Assembly (NCBI RefSeq): GCF_003458415.1
Contig: NZ_QRUF01000002.1
Coordinates: 133,310-157,720, forward strand
Reading direction: 5' to 3'
DNA from: Collinsella sp. AF25-2LB
GTDB taxonomy: Bacteria > Actinomycetota > Coriobacteriia > Coriobacteriales > Coriobacteriaceae
DNA: 24,411 nt
Shown: piece after piece, positions 6,748 to 14,138 of the stretch
Layout of the letters: each line of letters starts with the position of its first letter
Position numbering within the stretch: the first letter of the stretch is position 1
Notes under the pieces: model-generated
What the model was told of the DNA's origin: nothing
What the model saw: only the letters and a program-made list of their open reading frames with translations
The model's database searches: none
Position numbers and translations under genes: made by a program

Positions 6748-9138
6748 TTAGCGGCGCTTGCGGGCGGCCGTTGCCTTGCGGACGGAGGTCTTCTTGGTCG
6801 GAGCCTTTTCCTCGGCCGAAACGGCGGGGGAGACCGGGGTCTCCTTGGCGGGCTCGGTCTTTGCCTTAGTCTTGGGAGCGGCCTTAACCTCGGCAGCCTT
6901 CGGAGTCGGCTCGGCCTTTACTGCGGGCTTGTCCTCGGCCTTACCCTCTGCCTTGGGAGCTGCAGCCTTGGTCGTGGTCTTCTTGGCCGTCGTCGCGGCG
7001 CGTTTGCGCGTGGTGGTCTTGGCGGCCGGCTTTGCCTCGACAGCTGCCTTGGCCTCGGGCTCGGAGGGCGCCTCCTCGACCTTGACGGCGGGCTTTGCAG
7101 TAGCCTTCGGGGCCGTCTTCGCGGCGGCCTTCGTCGTAGCGGCCTTGGCCGTCGTCGACTTCGTAGCCGTGGTCTTCTTGGCTGCCGTTGCCTTCTTGGT
7201 GGTTGCAGCCGTCTTCTTGGCAGCGGTCTTGGCCGGAGCCTTTGCCGCAGGCTTAGCCTCGGCGGCGGCCTTTACCTCGGGAGCAGCCTCGACCTCGTTG
7301 GCCTTCTTGGCAGCGGCGGTCGTGCGCTTGCGCGTGGTCGATGCCTTGGCAGTAGTTGCCTTGGCAGCGGTGGTCTTGCTCGCAGCGGCCTTCGTGGTCG
7401 TAGCCTTCTTAGCCGTTGCCTTGCGGGTCGTCGTCTTTTTGGTGGCAGGCTTCGCAGCGGGCTTCACCTCAGGCTCGGGCTCGGGAGCAGCCTCGACCTT
7501 CACCTCAGGATCGGCCTTAACGGGCTTAGCTTCAACCGGCTTCTCCTCGGCCTTGGGCTCCTCAGCGGCAGCGGGCTCCTTAACGGTCGCCGCAGGCTCG
7601 GCCTCGGCAGTAACCGGCTTCTCCTCAGCCTTGGGCTCCTCGGCCGCAGCCTCCACAGCCGCCGGGCGCTCAATCTCCGGGTGCATAAAGAAGTACAGGT
7701 CCAGATACTTGTCGGCCGAGCGCGTCCAGCTAAAGTCCTGGCTCATGGCCTGCGTGACCAGCTGGTTCCAGGCATCGCGGTTGTCCCAGAACAGGCGTGC
7801 CGCGCGGAACACCGCGTCGCCCATCTCGTCGCCGTTAAAGTTGGTAAACGAGAAGCCCGTGCCCTCGCCGGTAAACTCGTTGTACGGCTGCACGGTGTCC
7901 TTCAGGCCACCGGTCTCGCGCACGATGGGCAGGGTGCCGTAGCGCATGGCGATGATCTGCGACAGGCCGCAGGGCTCAAACTTCGAAGGCATCAGGAACA
8001 TGTCGGCGGCAGCGTACATGCGCTGCGACAGCGCCGGGTCAAACTCGATGCGCGCGGCCATGGTGCCGGGGTACTTGTCCTGGAAGTAGCGCAGACCGTC
8101 CTCGTAGTCGCGGTCGCCGGTGCCCAGCACGGCCACCTGAACGCCGCCGGACAGGATGCGGTCGAGCGCGTACATGACCAGGTCCATGCCCTTCTGGCGC
8201 GTCAGACGCGTGACCATCACCATAAGCGGGCGGTCGTCGCGCACCTCGAGCCCCAGTTCCTCCTGCAGCTTGGCCTTGCACACGGCCTTGCCGGAACGGT
8301 CGTCAACCGTGTAGTTGGCGGCAATGCGCTTGTCGGTTGCCGGGTCAAAGGCCGCCACGTCAATGCCGTTGAGGATGCCCTGCAGTGCGTAGGAGCGCTC
8401 GCGCAGTACGCCGTCCAGGCCCTCGCCAAACTCGGGCGTCTGGATCTCGCCCGCGTAGGTGGGGCTCACCGTGGTGATGGCATCGGCATAGTGCAGCGCG
8501 CCCAGCATGTAGTTGATGCTGCAGGCGTCGCAACGCAACTGCGTGGCGGCCGCGGGAATATGCGCCACACCCAGGATGTCCTCCATCACGGTGTCGCTAA
8601 ACTGGCCCTGGAACGCCACGTTGTGGATCGAGAACACGGTCTTGACGCGGTCGTACAGCGGCAGTCCCTGGTAGAACTCGCGCAAGAACACGGGCGCTAG
8701 TGCCGTCTGCCAGTCGTTGCAGTGCAGGATGTCGCACTCAAAGCCCTCGGGCAGGTGCTGCAGGCTCTCGGTGATAGCCTTGGAGAAAAACGCGAAGCGC
8801 TCGCCGTCGTCAAAGAAGCCGTACGGATAGTCGCGCGCAAAGTAGCGCTCGTTGTCAACGAACATATAGGTGACGCCGTCGTGCTCAAGCTTCTCGAGCC
8901 CGCAGTACTCATTGCGCCAGCCCAGGCTCACGTAAAAGTCGGCAAAGTGCTCCATCTGCGCCTTGTACTCGTCCTTGATGGTGGCGTACTTGGGCACCAT
9001 CACGATGACCTCGGCGCCGGCGCGCACAAGCGCCGCAGGCAGCGAGCCCGCCACGTCGCCCAGGCCACCGGTCTTAACAAACGGTGCGCACTCGGCCGAG
9101 GCAAACACGATCTGCATCTTTTTGCTGGAATCTGCCAT
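6748..9138 (-). CDS. glgA: glycogen synthase (GT5) with a long histone-H1-like C-terminal tail
   Basis: ADP-glucose-dependent alpha-1,4-glucan synthase of the cytoplasm; extends glycogen chains with ADP-glucose from GlgC/GlgD. Residues 1-490 cover the whole usual enzyme (about 480 residues): KTGGLGDVAG (22-31, ADP-glucose binding), HCNDWQTA, SIHNVAFQG, and SKFEPCGLSQ with the conserved Glu388. Residues about 491-796 are an extra tail: first Glu/Pro/Ala-rich, with AAAEEPKAEEKPV exactly repeated at 497-509 and 523-535, then a very basic Lys/Ala/Thr stretch with KK, TTRK and AAKK units ending RKATAARKRR. ATG 9138 is preferred because GGGAG stands 5 bases before it; an upstream in-frame ATG at 9150 has no ribosome site. 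Last gene before a strong terminator. The catalytic assignment is secure; the role of the tail is unknown. Confidence 0.96.
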   Translation of the reverse strand: MADSSKKMQIVFASAECAPFVKTGGLGDVAGSLPAALVRAGAEVIVMVPKYATIKDEYKAQMEHFADFYVSLGWRNEYCGLEKLEHDGVTYMFVDNERYFARDYPYGFFDDGERFAFFSKAITESLQHLPEGFECDILHCNDWQTALAPVFLREFYQGLPLYDRVKTVFSIHNVAFQGQFSDTVMEDILGVAHIPAAATQLRCDACSINYMLGALHYADAITTVSPTYAGEIQTPEFGEGLDGVLRERSYALQGILNGIDVAAFDPATDKRIAANYTVDDRSGKAVCKAKLQEELGLEVRDDRPLMVMVTRLTRQKGMDLVMYALDRILSGGVQVAVLGTGDRDYEDGLRYFQDKYPGTMAARIEFDPALSQRMYAAADMFLMPSKFEPCGLSQIIAMRYGTLPIVRETGGLKDTVQPYNEFTGEGTGFSFTNFNGDEMGDAVFRAARLFWDNRDAWNQLVTQAMSQDFSWTRSADKYLDLYFFMHPEIERPAAVEAAAEEPKAEEKPVTAEAEPAATVKEPAAAEEPKAEEKPVEAKPVKADPEVKVEAAPEPEPEVKPAAKPATKKTTTRKATAKKATTTKAAASKTTAAKATTAKASTTRKRTTAAAKKANEVEAAPEVKAAAEAKPAAKAPAKTAAKKTAATTKKATAAKKTTATKSTTAKAATTKAAAKTAPKATAKPAVKVEEAPSEPEAKAAVEAKPAAKTTTRKRAATTAKKTTTKAAAPKAEGKAEDKPAVKAEPTPKAAEVKAAPKTKAKTEPAKETPVSPAVSAEEKAPTKKTSVRKATAARKRR
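6751..7668 (-). repeat. low-complexity Lys/Ala/Thr/Pro/Glu-coding repeat tail of glgA
   Basis: This stretch codes almost only for K, A, T, P, E, V and R, with irregular short repeats of GCC, AAG and ACC codons. A 39-bp near-identical direct repeat (7534-7572 and 7612-7650) encodes the same 13 residues twice. The frame stays open throughout, so it is a real extension and not a frameshifted artefact. Such DNA is prone to length change by slippage. Confidence 0.8.
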
Positions 9139-9161
9139 ATTGTCTCCCATGTTGCAATTCG

Positions 9162-9197
9162 AGAATAGCCGCCTGGCGCTAACCGGGCGGCTATTCT
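9162..9197 (-). promoter_or_regulatory. hairpin in the glgD-glgA gap
   Basis: A perfect 12-bp stem pairs 9162-9173 (agaatagccgcc) with 9186-9197 around a 12-base loop. It fills most of the 90-base gap between glgD and glgA and ends 23 bases before the chosen glgA start. No U-run follows on the - strand, so it is better seen as an RNA processing, stability or partial attenuation element than as a full terminator. Confidence 0.5.
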
Positions 9198-9228
9198 ACC
9201 TGTTACGAGCGATGTTGCGGTGCCAACG

Positions 9229-10356
9229 TTAACATACGATGGTGGTGTCGGAAGTTAACGGAGCCTTGCCCAGCACCAGGATGTTCTCGGGCGTGCCGCG
9301 AAGCTCGGTGTTGGTGGGAACCACGTTGTTCTTGTCCAGAATGGCGTTCTCGACGCGTGCGCCGCTCTTGATGATGCAGCTCTGGTTGATGATCGAGTTA
9401 GTCACCGAAGCGCCTTCCTCGACCACGACGCCGCGCGACAGGATCGAGTTGCGCACGGTGCCCTTGATGATGCAACCGGCCGAGATGATCGAGTTGCACG
9501 CGTGGCTGCCGGTCGCATAGCGCGAAGGCGGCACGTCGTGAGCCTTGGTCAGGATCGGGCGCTCGGGATCGAAGAGCTGGTCGGCCACGGTCTGGTCGAG
9601 CAGGTCCATGCTGCGGCGATACAGTGACTTCTCGCTAAACACGCCCACGACCTCGCCCTTGTACTCGTAGCTGCACACGTCGATGTTGCCAAAGTCGCCC
9701 TGGAGTGCCTCGAGCAGGTCCAGATAGTCGGCGGCCTGGTAGTGGTCGATGATCTCGAGCAGCGTATCGCGGTTGACGATGCAGCAGTCCATAGAGGCGT
9801 TGTCGCCGTACACGACGCCAGCGCTCACGCCCGTCAGGCGACCGTTCTCGTTAATCTCGAGCTTGGTCTCGTCATCGACGTTGCGCGTGGCCTTGCAGTA
9901 CACCACGGTCATCTGGGCACCGGAGTTCTCGTGCGCGTCGATGATGGTGTTGAGGTCCATGTTAAAGATGATGTTGGTGCCCATCATCACAACATAGGGC
10001 TTGTCCGAGCGCTGGAACAGCGTCTTGTTGGAGATGATGTCACGCAGCAGGAAGCGCATGCCGCCCTTGGTGGTGCCATACGCGTTGCCGGGCACCATGA
10101 ACAGGCCGCCCTTCTTGCGGTCCAGGCCCCAGTCCTTGCCCGAACCCACGTGGTCGATCAGCGAGCGGTAATTGCCCGGCATGACGACGCCGACGGTCTT
10201 AATGCCGGCATTCATCATGTTGGACAGCGGGAAGTCGATCAGGCGGTAGCGGCCCAAAAACGGAACGGACGCGATGGGGCGGTCCTTGAGCAGCACGCTG
10301 CCGTAGGTCGAAGAGTAGTTAGCGGTGATATAACCGATGGCCTTGCGATTGATCAT
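9229..10356 (-). CDS. glgD: GlgD, non-catalytic subunit of ADP-glucose pyrophosphorylase
   Basis: A 375-residue GlgC paralogue that in Firmicutes pairs with GlgC and stimulates it. It has the nucleotidyltransferase-like fold (PFLGRYRLIDFPLSN; GIKTVGVVMPGNYRSL) and a C-terminal left-handed beta-helix with hexapeptide repeats (about 285-365). The GGxGxR nucleotide loop seen in GlgC is absent: the N-terminus reads YITANYSSTYGS. The GlgC segment [10 protein letters not shown] is replaced by GTNIIFNMDL, losing the catalytic-type Asp. It is therefore probably inactive alone. ATG 10356 follows the glgC stop by 4 bases, with its AAGGGGG ribosome site inside the glgC end, so the two subunits are likely translationally coupled. 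GlgD is typical of Firmicutes; here it stands in what looks like an actinobacterial operon. Confidence 0.93.
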   Translation of the reverse strand: MINRKAIGYITANYSSTYGSVLLKDRPIASVPFLGRYRLIDFPLSNMMNAGIKTVGVVMPGNYRSLIDHVGSGKDWGLDRKKGGLFMVPGNAYGTTKGGMRFLLRDIISNKTLFQRSDKPYVVMMGTNIIFNMDLNTIIDAHENSGAQMTVVYCKATRNVDDETKLEINENGRLTGVSAGVVYGDNASMDCCIVNRDTLLEIIDHYQAADYLDLLEALQGDFGNIDVCSYEYKGEVVGVFSEKSLYRRSMDLLDQTVADQLFDPERPILTKAHDVPPSRYATGSHACNSIISAGCIIKGTVRNSILSRGVVVEEGASVTNSIINQSCIIKSGARVENAILDKNNVVPTNTELRGTPENILVLGKAPLTSDTTIVC

Positions 10357-10360
10357 CGGA

Positions 10361-11509
10361 TCATTCCCCCTTCCCGATAACGACGTCATTTCCAACGACG
10401 GCCGTATCCTTGGTGGTATCGACAGAGCCGAGCTTCACGCCCTCTTCGACCGTGGAGTTCTCGCCCAAAATAGCGCGGCAGATGTGCGCGCCGCTCTTAA
10501 CGTGCGCACCCGGCAGCAGCACGGAGTCCTCGACCACGGCGCGCTCCTCGATGATGACATCGGTCGAAAGGATCGAGTGGCGAGCGGTGCCGTAGATCTT
10601 GCAGCCGTTGGAGACCAGGCAGTCGTCCAGGCGGCCGTCCGGGCCAATGTAGTGCGGCGGACGCGTGGTGATGTTGGACATGATGGGGAAGTGCTTGTCG
10701 AACAAATCGAACTCGGGGTTGTTGCCCAGCAGGTCCATCGAGGTCTCGTGGAAGCTGGCGATGGTGCCAACGTCCTTCCAAAAGCCGTGGAACTCGTAGC
10801 TGTACAGGCGCTTGCCCTCGCCGAGCAGCTTGGGGATGATGTCCTTGCCAAAGTCGTGGCTCGAGCGCTGGTCTAGAGCGTCCTCCTCGAGCGCCTCGAT
10901 CAGCACGTCGGCCGAGAAGATGTAGATGCCCATGGACGCGAGATTCGAATCGGGCTTATCGGGCTTCTCGGTGAACTTGGTGATGCGGCCGTCCTCGGGG
11001 TCGGTGGTCAGGATGCCAAAGCGGCTGGCCTCCTCCCAAGGCACGGGCATAACGCTCACCGTGAGGTCGGCGTTGTTCTCAATGTGCGTCTTGAGCATCT
11101 TGCGGTAGTCCATGCGATACAGGTGATCGCCCGAAAGAATCAGGACGTACTTGGGGTCGTTGGCCTTGATGTAGTCGAGGTTCTGCGTAATGGCGTCGGC
11201 CGTGCCCGCATACCAGGCGCCGCCGGTCTGCGTCTCATACGGCGGCAGAATCGACACGCCGCCGTCGCGGCTGTCCAGATCCCAAGCCTCGCCAGAGCTC
11301 ACGTAGGCATGCAGCAGGTAGGGACGGTACTGCGTCAGAACGCCCACCGTGTCGATGCCCGAGTTGGAGCAGTTGGACAGCGAAAAGTCGATAATGCGGA
11401 ACTTGCCACCAAAACTAACCGCCGGCTTAGCGATCTTTTGGGTGAGTGCCCCCAATCGGCTGCCCTGTCCTCCTGCGAGGAGCATCGCGATGCATTCTTT
11501 CTTACTCAT
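10361..11509 (-). CDS. glgC: glucose-1-phosphate adenylyltransferase (ADP-glucose pyrophosphorylase)
   Basis: Makes ADP-glucose from glucose-1-phosphate and ATP, the committed step of bacterial glycogen synthesis. 382 residues, normal length. The N-terminus has the nucleotide loop [14 protein letters not shown] with Gly13-Gly14 and Arg18, followed by [26 protein letters not shown], the catalytic-type [10 protein letters not shown], and the sugar-phosphate motif FTEKP. The C-terminal third is a hexapeptide beta-helix ([14 protein letters not shown] and following). ATG 11509 has an AAGGAG ribosome site. It ends 4 bases before glgD. With GlgD it should form the hetero-oligomer known from Firmicutes. 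Allosteric effectors cannot be read from the sequence. Confidence 0.96.
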   Translation of the reverse strand: MSKKECIAMLLAGGQGSRLGALTQKIAKPAVSFGGKFRIIDFSLSNCSNSGIDTVGVLTQYRPYLLHAYVSSGEAWDLDSRDGGVSILPPYETQTGGAWYAGTADAITQNLDYIKANDPKYVLILSGDHLYRMDYRKMLKTHIENNADLTVSVMPVPWEEASRFGILTTDPEDGRITKFTEKPDKPDSNLASMGIYIFSADVLIEALEEDALDQRSSHDFGKDIIPKLLGEGKRLYSYEFHGFWKDVGTIASFHETSMDLLGNNPEFDLFDKHFPIMSNITTRPPHYIGPDGRLDDCLVSNGCKIYGTARHSILSTDVIIEERAVVEDSVLLPGAHVKSGAHICRAILGENSTVEEGVKLGSVDTTKDTAVVGNDVVIGKGE

Positions 11510-11549
11510 CGATTTCTCCTTCTGTCATCGATGTTCCTAAACCCATTAG

Positions 11550-11580
11550 CGACGGGCGCGGCGCAACGTCACGCCCGTCG
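11550..11580 (-). promoter_or_regulatory. hairpin in the glgP-glgC gap
   Basis: A perfect 9-bp stem pairs cgacgggcg (11550-11558) with cgcccgtcg (11572-11580) around 13 bases, inside the 108-base gap between glgP and glgC. No U-run follows on the - strand. It could mark a processing or stability site that sets glgC-glgD output apart from glgB-glgP. Confidence 0.45.
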
Positions 11581-11617
11581 AGTAATGCCGTGCTGGCATA
11601 GGGGAGCTCGTGCGCCT

Positions 11618-14044
11618 TTACGCGTGCCAGATCTCGTCGCGGTACTCGCGAATGGTGCGGTCGCTCGAGAACCAGCCGCTCGAGGCGGTGTTGAGCAGGG
11701 CCTTGCGGTTCCAGGTCTCCTGGTCGCCGTAGCTGCCCGTGAGCTTCTCCCACGCATCCACGTAGCTGCGGAAGTCTGCCATGACCAGGTCGGGGTCGTT
11801 GTTGTTCATGAGCTCGTTGTAGATGCTCTCGAAGTTGCCCGAAAGACCCGCAAAGGTGTTGTCCTTGAGCTCGTCCATCACGCGGCCCAGGCGCTCACGG
11901 TCGCCGTTGAGGGTATCCCACGCAAAGTAGCTATTGGATGCCCAGAGCTGCTCGACCTCGGGAGCGGTCAGGCCAAAGATAGCCTCGTTCTCGCGTCCGG
12001 CCAGGTCGGCGATCTCGATGTTGGCGCCGTCGAGGGTGCCCAGCGTAATGGCACCGTTCATCATGAGCTTCATGTTGGACGTGCCCGAGGCCTCCTTGCC
12101 GGCCGTGGAGATCTGCTCCGAGATTTCGGCGGCAGGGTAGATGAGCTGGGCGTTGCTCACACGGAAATTGGGGATAAAGCAGACCTTCATGACCTCGTTG
12201 ACGCGGGCATCGTTGTTGATGACGTCGGCCACGGAGTTAATGAGGCGGATGGTCTCCTTGGCGAAGGTGTAGCTCGAGGCGGCCTTGCCGCTAAAGATAA
12301 AGGTCGTCGGCGTCACGTGGAAATTGGGATCGGCGATGCGACGGTTGTAGATGTCCATCACCTTCATGATGTTCATGAGCTGGCGCTTGTAGGCGTGGAA
12401 ACGCTTTACCTGAACATCGAAGACGGTGTTGGGGTCAATGACCAGACCGGTTTCGGACTTGACATAGGCGGCCAGGCGCTCCTTGTTGGCGCGCTTGGAG
12501 GCACCCACGGCCTTCAGGAACTCGGAGTCGTTCTGGAACTCCTTGAGCTTCTCCAGCTCAAAGGCGTCCTTCAGCCAGCCGTCGCCAATGGCCTCGGTTA
12601 CGAGCTTGGCATAGGTGGGGTTGGCCTCGGCAAAGAAGCGACGGTGCGAGATGCCGTTGGTCTTGTTGTTGAACTTCTCGGGCGTCAGGGCGTAGAAGTC
12701 CTTGAGCACGATGTTCTTGATGATGTCGGAGTGGATCTTGGCCACGCCGTTGACGCTGTGGCTGCAGATCACGGACAGGTTGGCCATGCGAATCTCGCCG
12801 TCCCACAGGATGGCGGTCTGGCGCAGACGCTCCTGCCAGCCCTCCTGCGTGGTGTCGAACGACTCGTGCCAACGACGGCTGATCTCGTCGATGATCTGGT
12901 ACACACGGGGGAGGAGCTTGGAGAACATGCCGATGGGCCACTTCTCCAGGGCCTCGGGCAGGATGGTGTGGTTGGTGTAGCTCACGACCTGCGTCACGAT
13001 GCTCCAAGCGTCATCCCACTCGAGCTTTTTCTCGTCGATGAGGATACGCATGAGCTCGGGACCGCACATGGCGGGATGCGTGTCGTTGGTGTGGATGGCC
13101 ACAAACTGCGGCAGCAGCTCCCAGTTCTCGCCGTGCTCCTTCTCAAAGGTGTCGAGCAGGCTGTAGATGCCGGCCGAGACAAACAGGTACTCCTGCTTCA
13201 GACGCAGCAGACGGCCGTGCTCGCCGGCGTCGTTGGGGTAGAGGATGGCGCTGATGGCCTCGGCCTCGGCGCGCTCGGCATCGGCCAGGGCATAGTCGCC
13301 GCGGTTGAAGGCCTCAAGGTCAAAGTGCTCCTCGACCGGCTCGGCGGCCCAGACGCGCAGCTTGTTGACGGTCTCACCGGCATAGCCCACCACGGGGATG
13401 TCATAAGGGACGGCCAGAATGTCCTGCGTGTCCACCGTGCGGTAGAACGTGCGGCCGTTCTCCTCAAAGCCCTCGACGTGGCCGCCAAACTTAATGGTCA
13501 CGGCCTTGTCCTGACGTCGGACCTCCCAGGGATAGCCGTGGGTGAGCCACTCGTCCGTGGCCTCGACCTGGCTGCCGTTGACGATCTCCTGCTTAAACAG
13601 GCCGTAGCGGTAGCGCATGCCGTTGCCGTAGCCGGCGATGCCCTCGGCTGCCATGGAATCCAGGAAGCATGCGGCCAGACGGCCCAGGCCACCGTTGCCC
13701 AGCGCCGGATCGGGTTCCTGGTTCTCGATGACGGAAAGGTCGAAGCCCATGTCGTCGAGCGCCTCGGCGACCATGTCGCGCACGCCAAAGTTGAGCAGGT
13801 AGTTATCGAGCAGGCGACCGATCAAAAACTCGATCGAGAAGTAGTACACGCGCTTCTTGCCCTCGGCGGTGGCACGGGCGTCGCTCTTGGTGGCAACGGT
13901 GCGGGCCTTCTCGGCCACGAGCTTGGCCAGGGCGTTAAAGCGGTCCAGATCGCTGGCGGCCTCGACGCTCTTGCCGCTGATGCTCATGACGGCATCGCGA
14001 TAGAGCTCGGTAAACTCCTGCTTGTTGTCGAAGATCTTATTCAT
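11618..14044 (-). CDS. glgP: glycogen/alpha-glucan phosphorylase (GT35)
   Basis: Releases glucose-1-phosphate from the non-reducing ends of glycogen with pyridoxal phosphate as cofactor; cytoplasmic. 808 residues, the normal length. Seen: SIEFLIGRLL (70-79), EPDPALGNGGLGRLAACF, KTNGISHRR, the phosphate-handling region SGKAASSYTFAKE (585-597), and the PLP site EASGTSNMKLMMNGAITLG with the Schiff-base Lys659. ATG 14044 has an AAAGGA site 4-5 bases upstream. It lies between glgB and glgC in the same direction, so a degradative enzyme is transcribed with the synthetic ones, as in many glycogen operons. No truncation or odd residues are visible. Confidence 0.97.
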   Translation of the reverse strand: MNKIFDNKQEFTELYRDAVMSISGKSVEAASDLDRFNALAKLVAEKARTVATKSDARATAEGKKRVYYFSIEFLIGRLLDNYLLNFGVRDMVAEALDDMGFDLSVIENQEPDPALGNGGLGRLAACFLDSMAAEGIAGYGNGMRYRYGLFKQEIVNGSQVEATDEWLTHGYPWEVRRQDKAVTIKFGGHVEGFEENGRTFYRTVDTQDILAVPYDIPVVGYAGETVNKLRVWAAEPVEEHFDLEAFNRGDYALADAERAEAEAISAILYPNDAGEHGRLLRLKQEYLFVSAGIYSLLDTFEKEHGENWELLPQFVAIHTNDTHPAMCGPELMRILIDEKKLEWDDAWSIVTQVVSYTNHTILPEALEKWPIGMFSKLLPRVYQIIDEISRRWHESFDTTQEGWQERLRQTAILWDGEIRMANLSVICSHSVNGVAKIHSDIIKNIVLKDFYALTPEKFNNKTNGISHRRFFAEANPTYAKLVTEAIGDGWLKDAFELEKLKEFQNDSEFLKAVGASKRANKERLAAYVKSETGLVIDPNTVFDVQVKRFHAYKRQLMNIMKVMDIYNRRIADPNFHVTPTTFIFSGKAASSYTFAKETIRLINSVADVINNDARVNEVMKVCFIPNFRVSNAQLIYPAAEISEQISTAGKEASGTSNMKLMMNGAITLGTLDGANIEIADLAGRENEAIFGLTAPEVEQLWASNSYFAWDTLNGDRERLGRVMDELKDNTFAGLSGNFESIYNELMNNNDPDLVMADFRSYVDAWEKLTGSYGDQETWNRKALLNTASSGWFSSDRTIREYRDEIWHA

Positions 14045-14110
14045 ACGTTCCTTTCCCCCGGGGATGTTTCTCCCGGAACGGTTATGACTTGTATCCTACG
14101 CCCCCACGGG

Positions 14111-14128
14111 ACGGGTAATTGCACCCGT
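14111..14128 (-). promoter_or_regulatory. small hairpin in the glgB-glgP gap
   Basis: A 6-bp perfect stem, acgggt (14111-14116) with acccgt (14123-14128), lies just after the glgB stop. It is short and has no U-run on the - strand, so full termination is unlikely. It resembles in position the hairpins in the glgP-glgC and glgD-glgA gaps. Confidence 0.3.
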
Positions 14129-14138
14129 AACGCTTTTG

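Noticed and set aside
6751..7668. The glgA tail DNA viewed as a CRISPR or tandem-repeat array
   Set aside because: The repeats are short, irregular and in frame with a coding sequence; there are no constant repeat units with unique spacers.
6758..7942. A 394-codon + strand open frame opposite the glgA tail, Ala/Val/Leu-rich like a membrane protein
   Set aside because: It is the mirror of Lys/Ala/Thr codons (AAG, GCC, ACC read in reverse give Leu/Phe, Gly/Ala, Val), so the apparent hydrophobicity is an artefact. The glgA frame continues without break from a secure catalytic domain.
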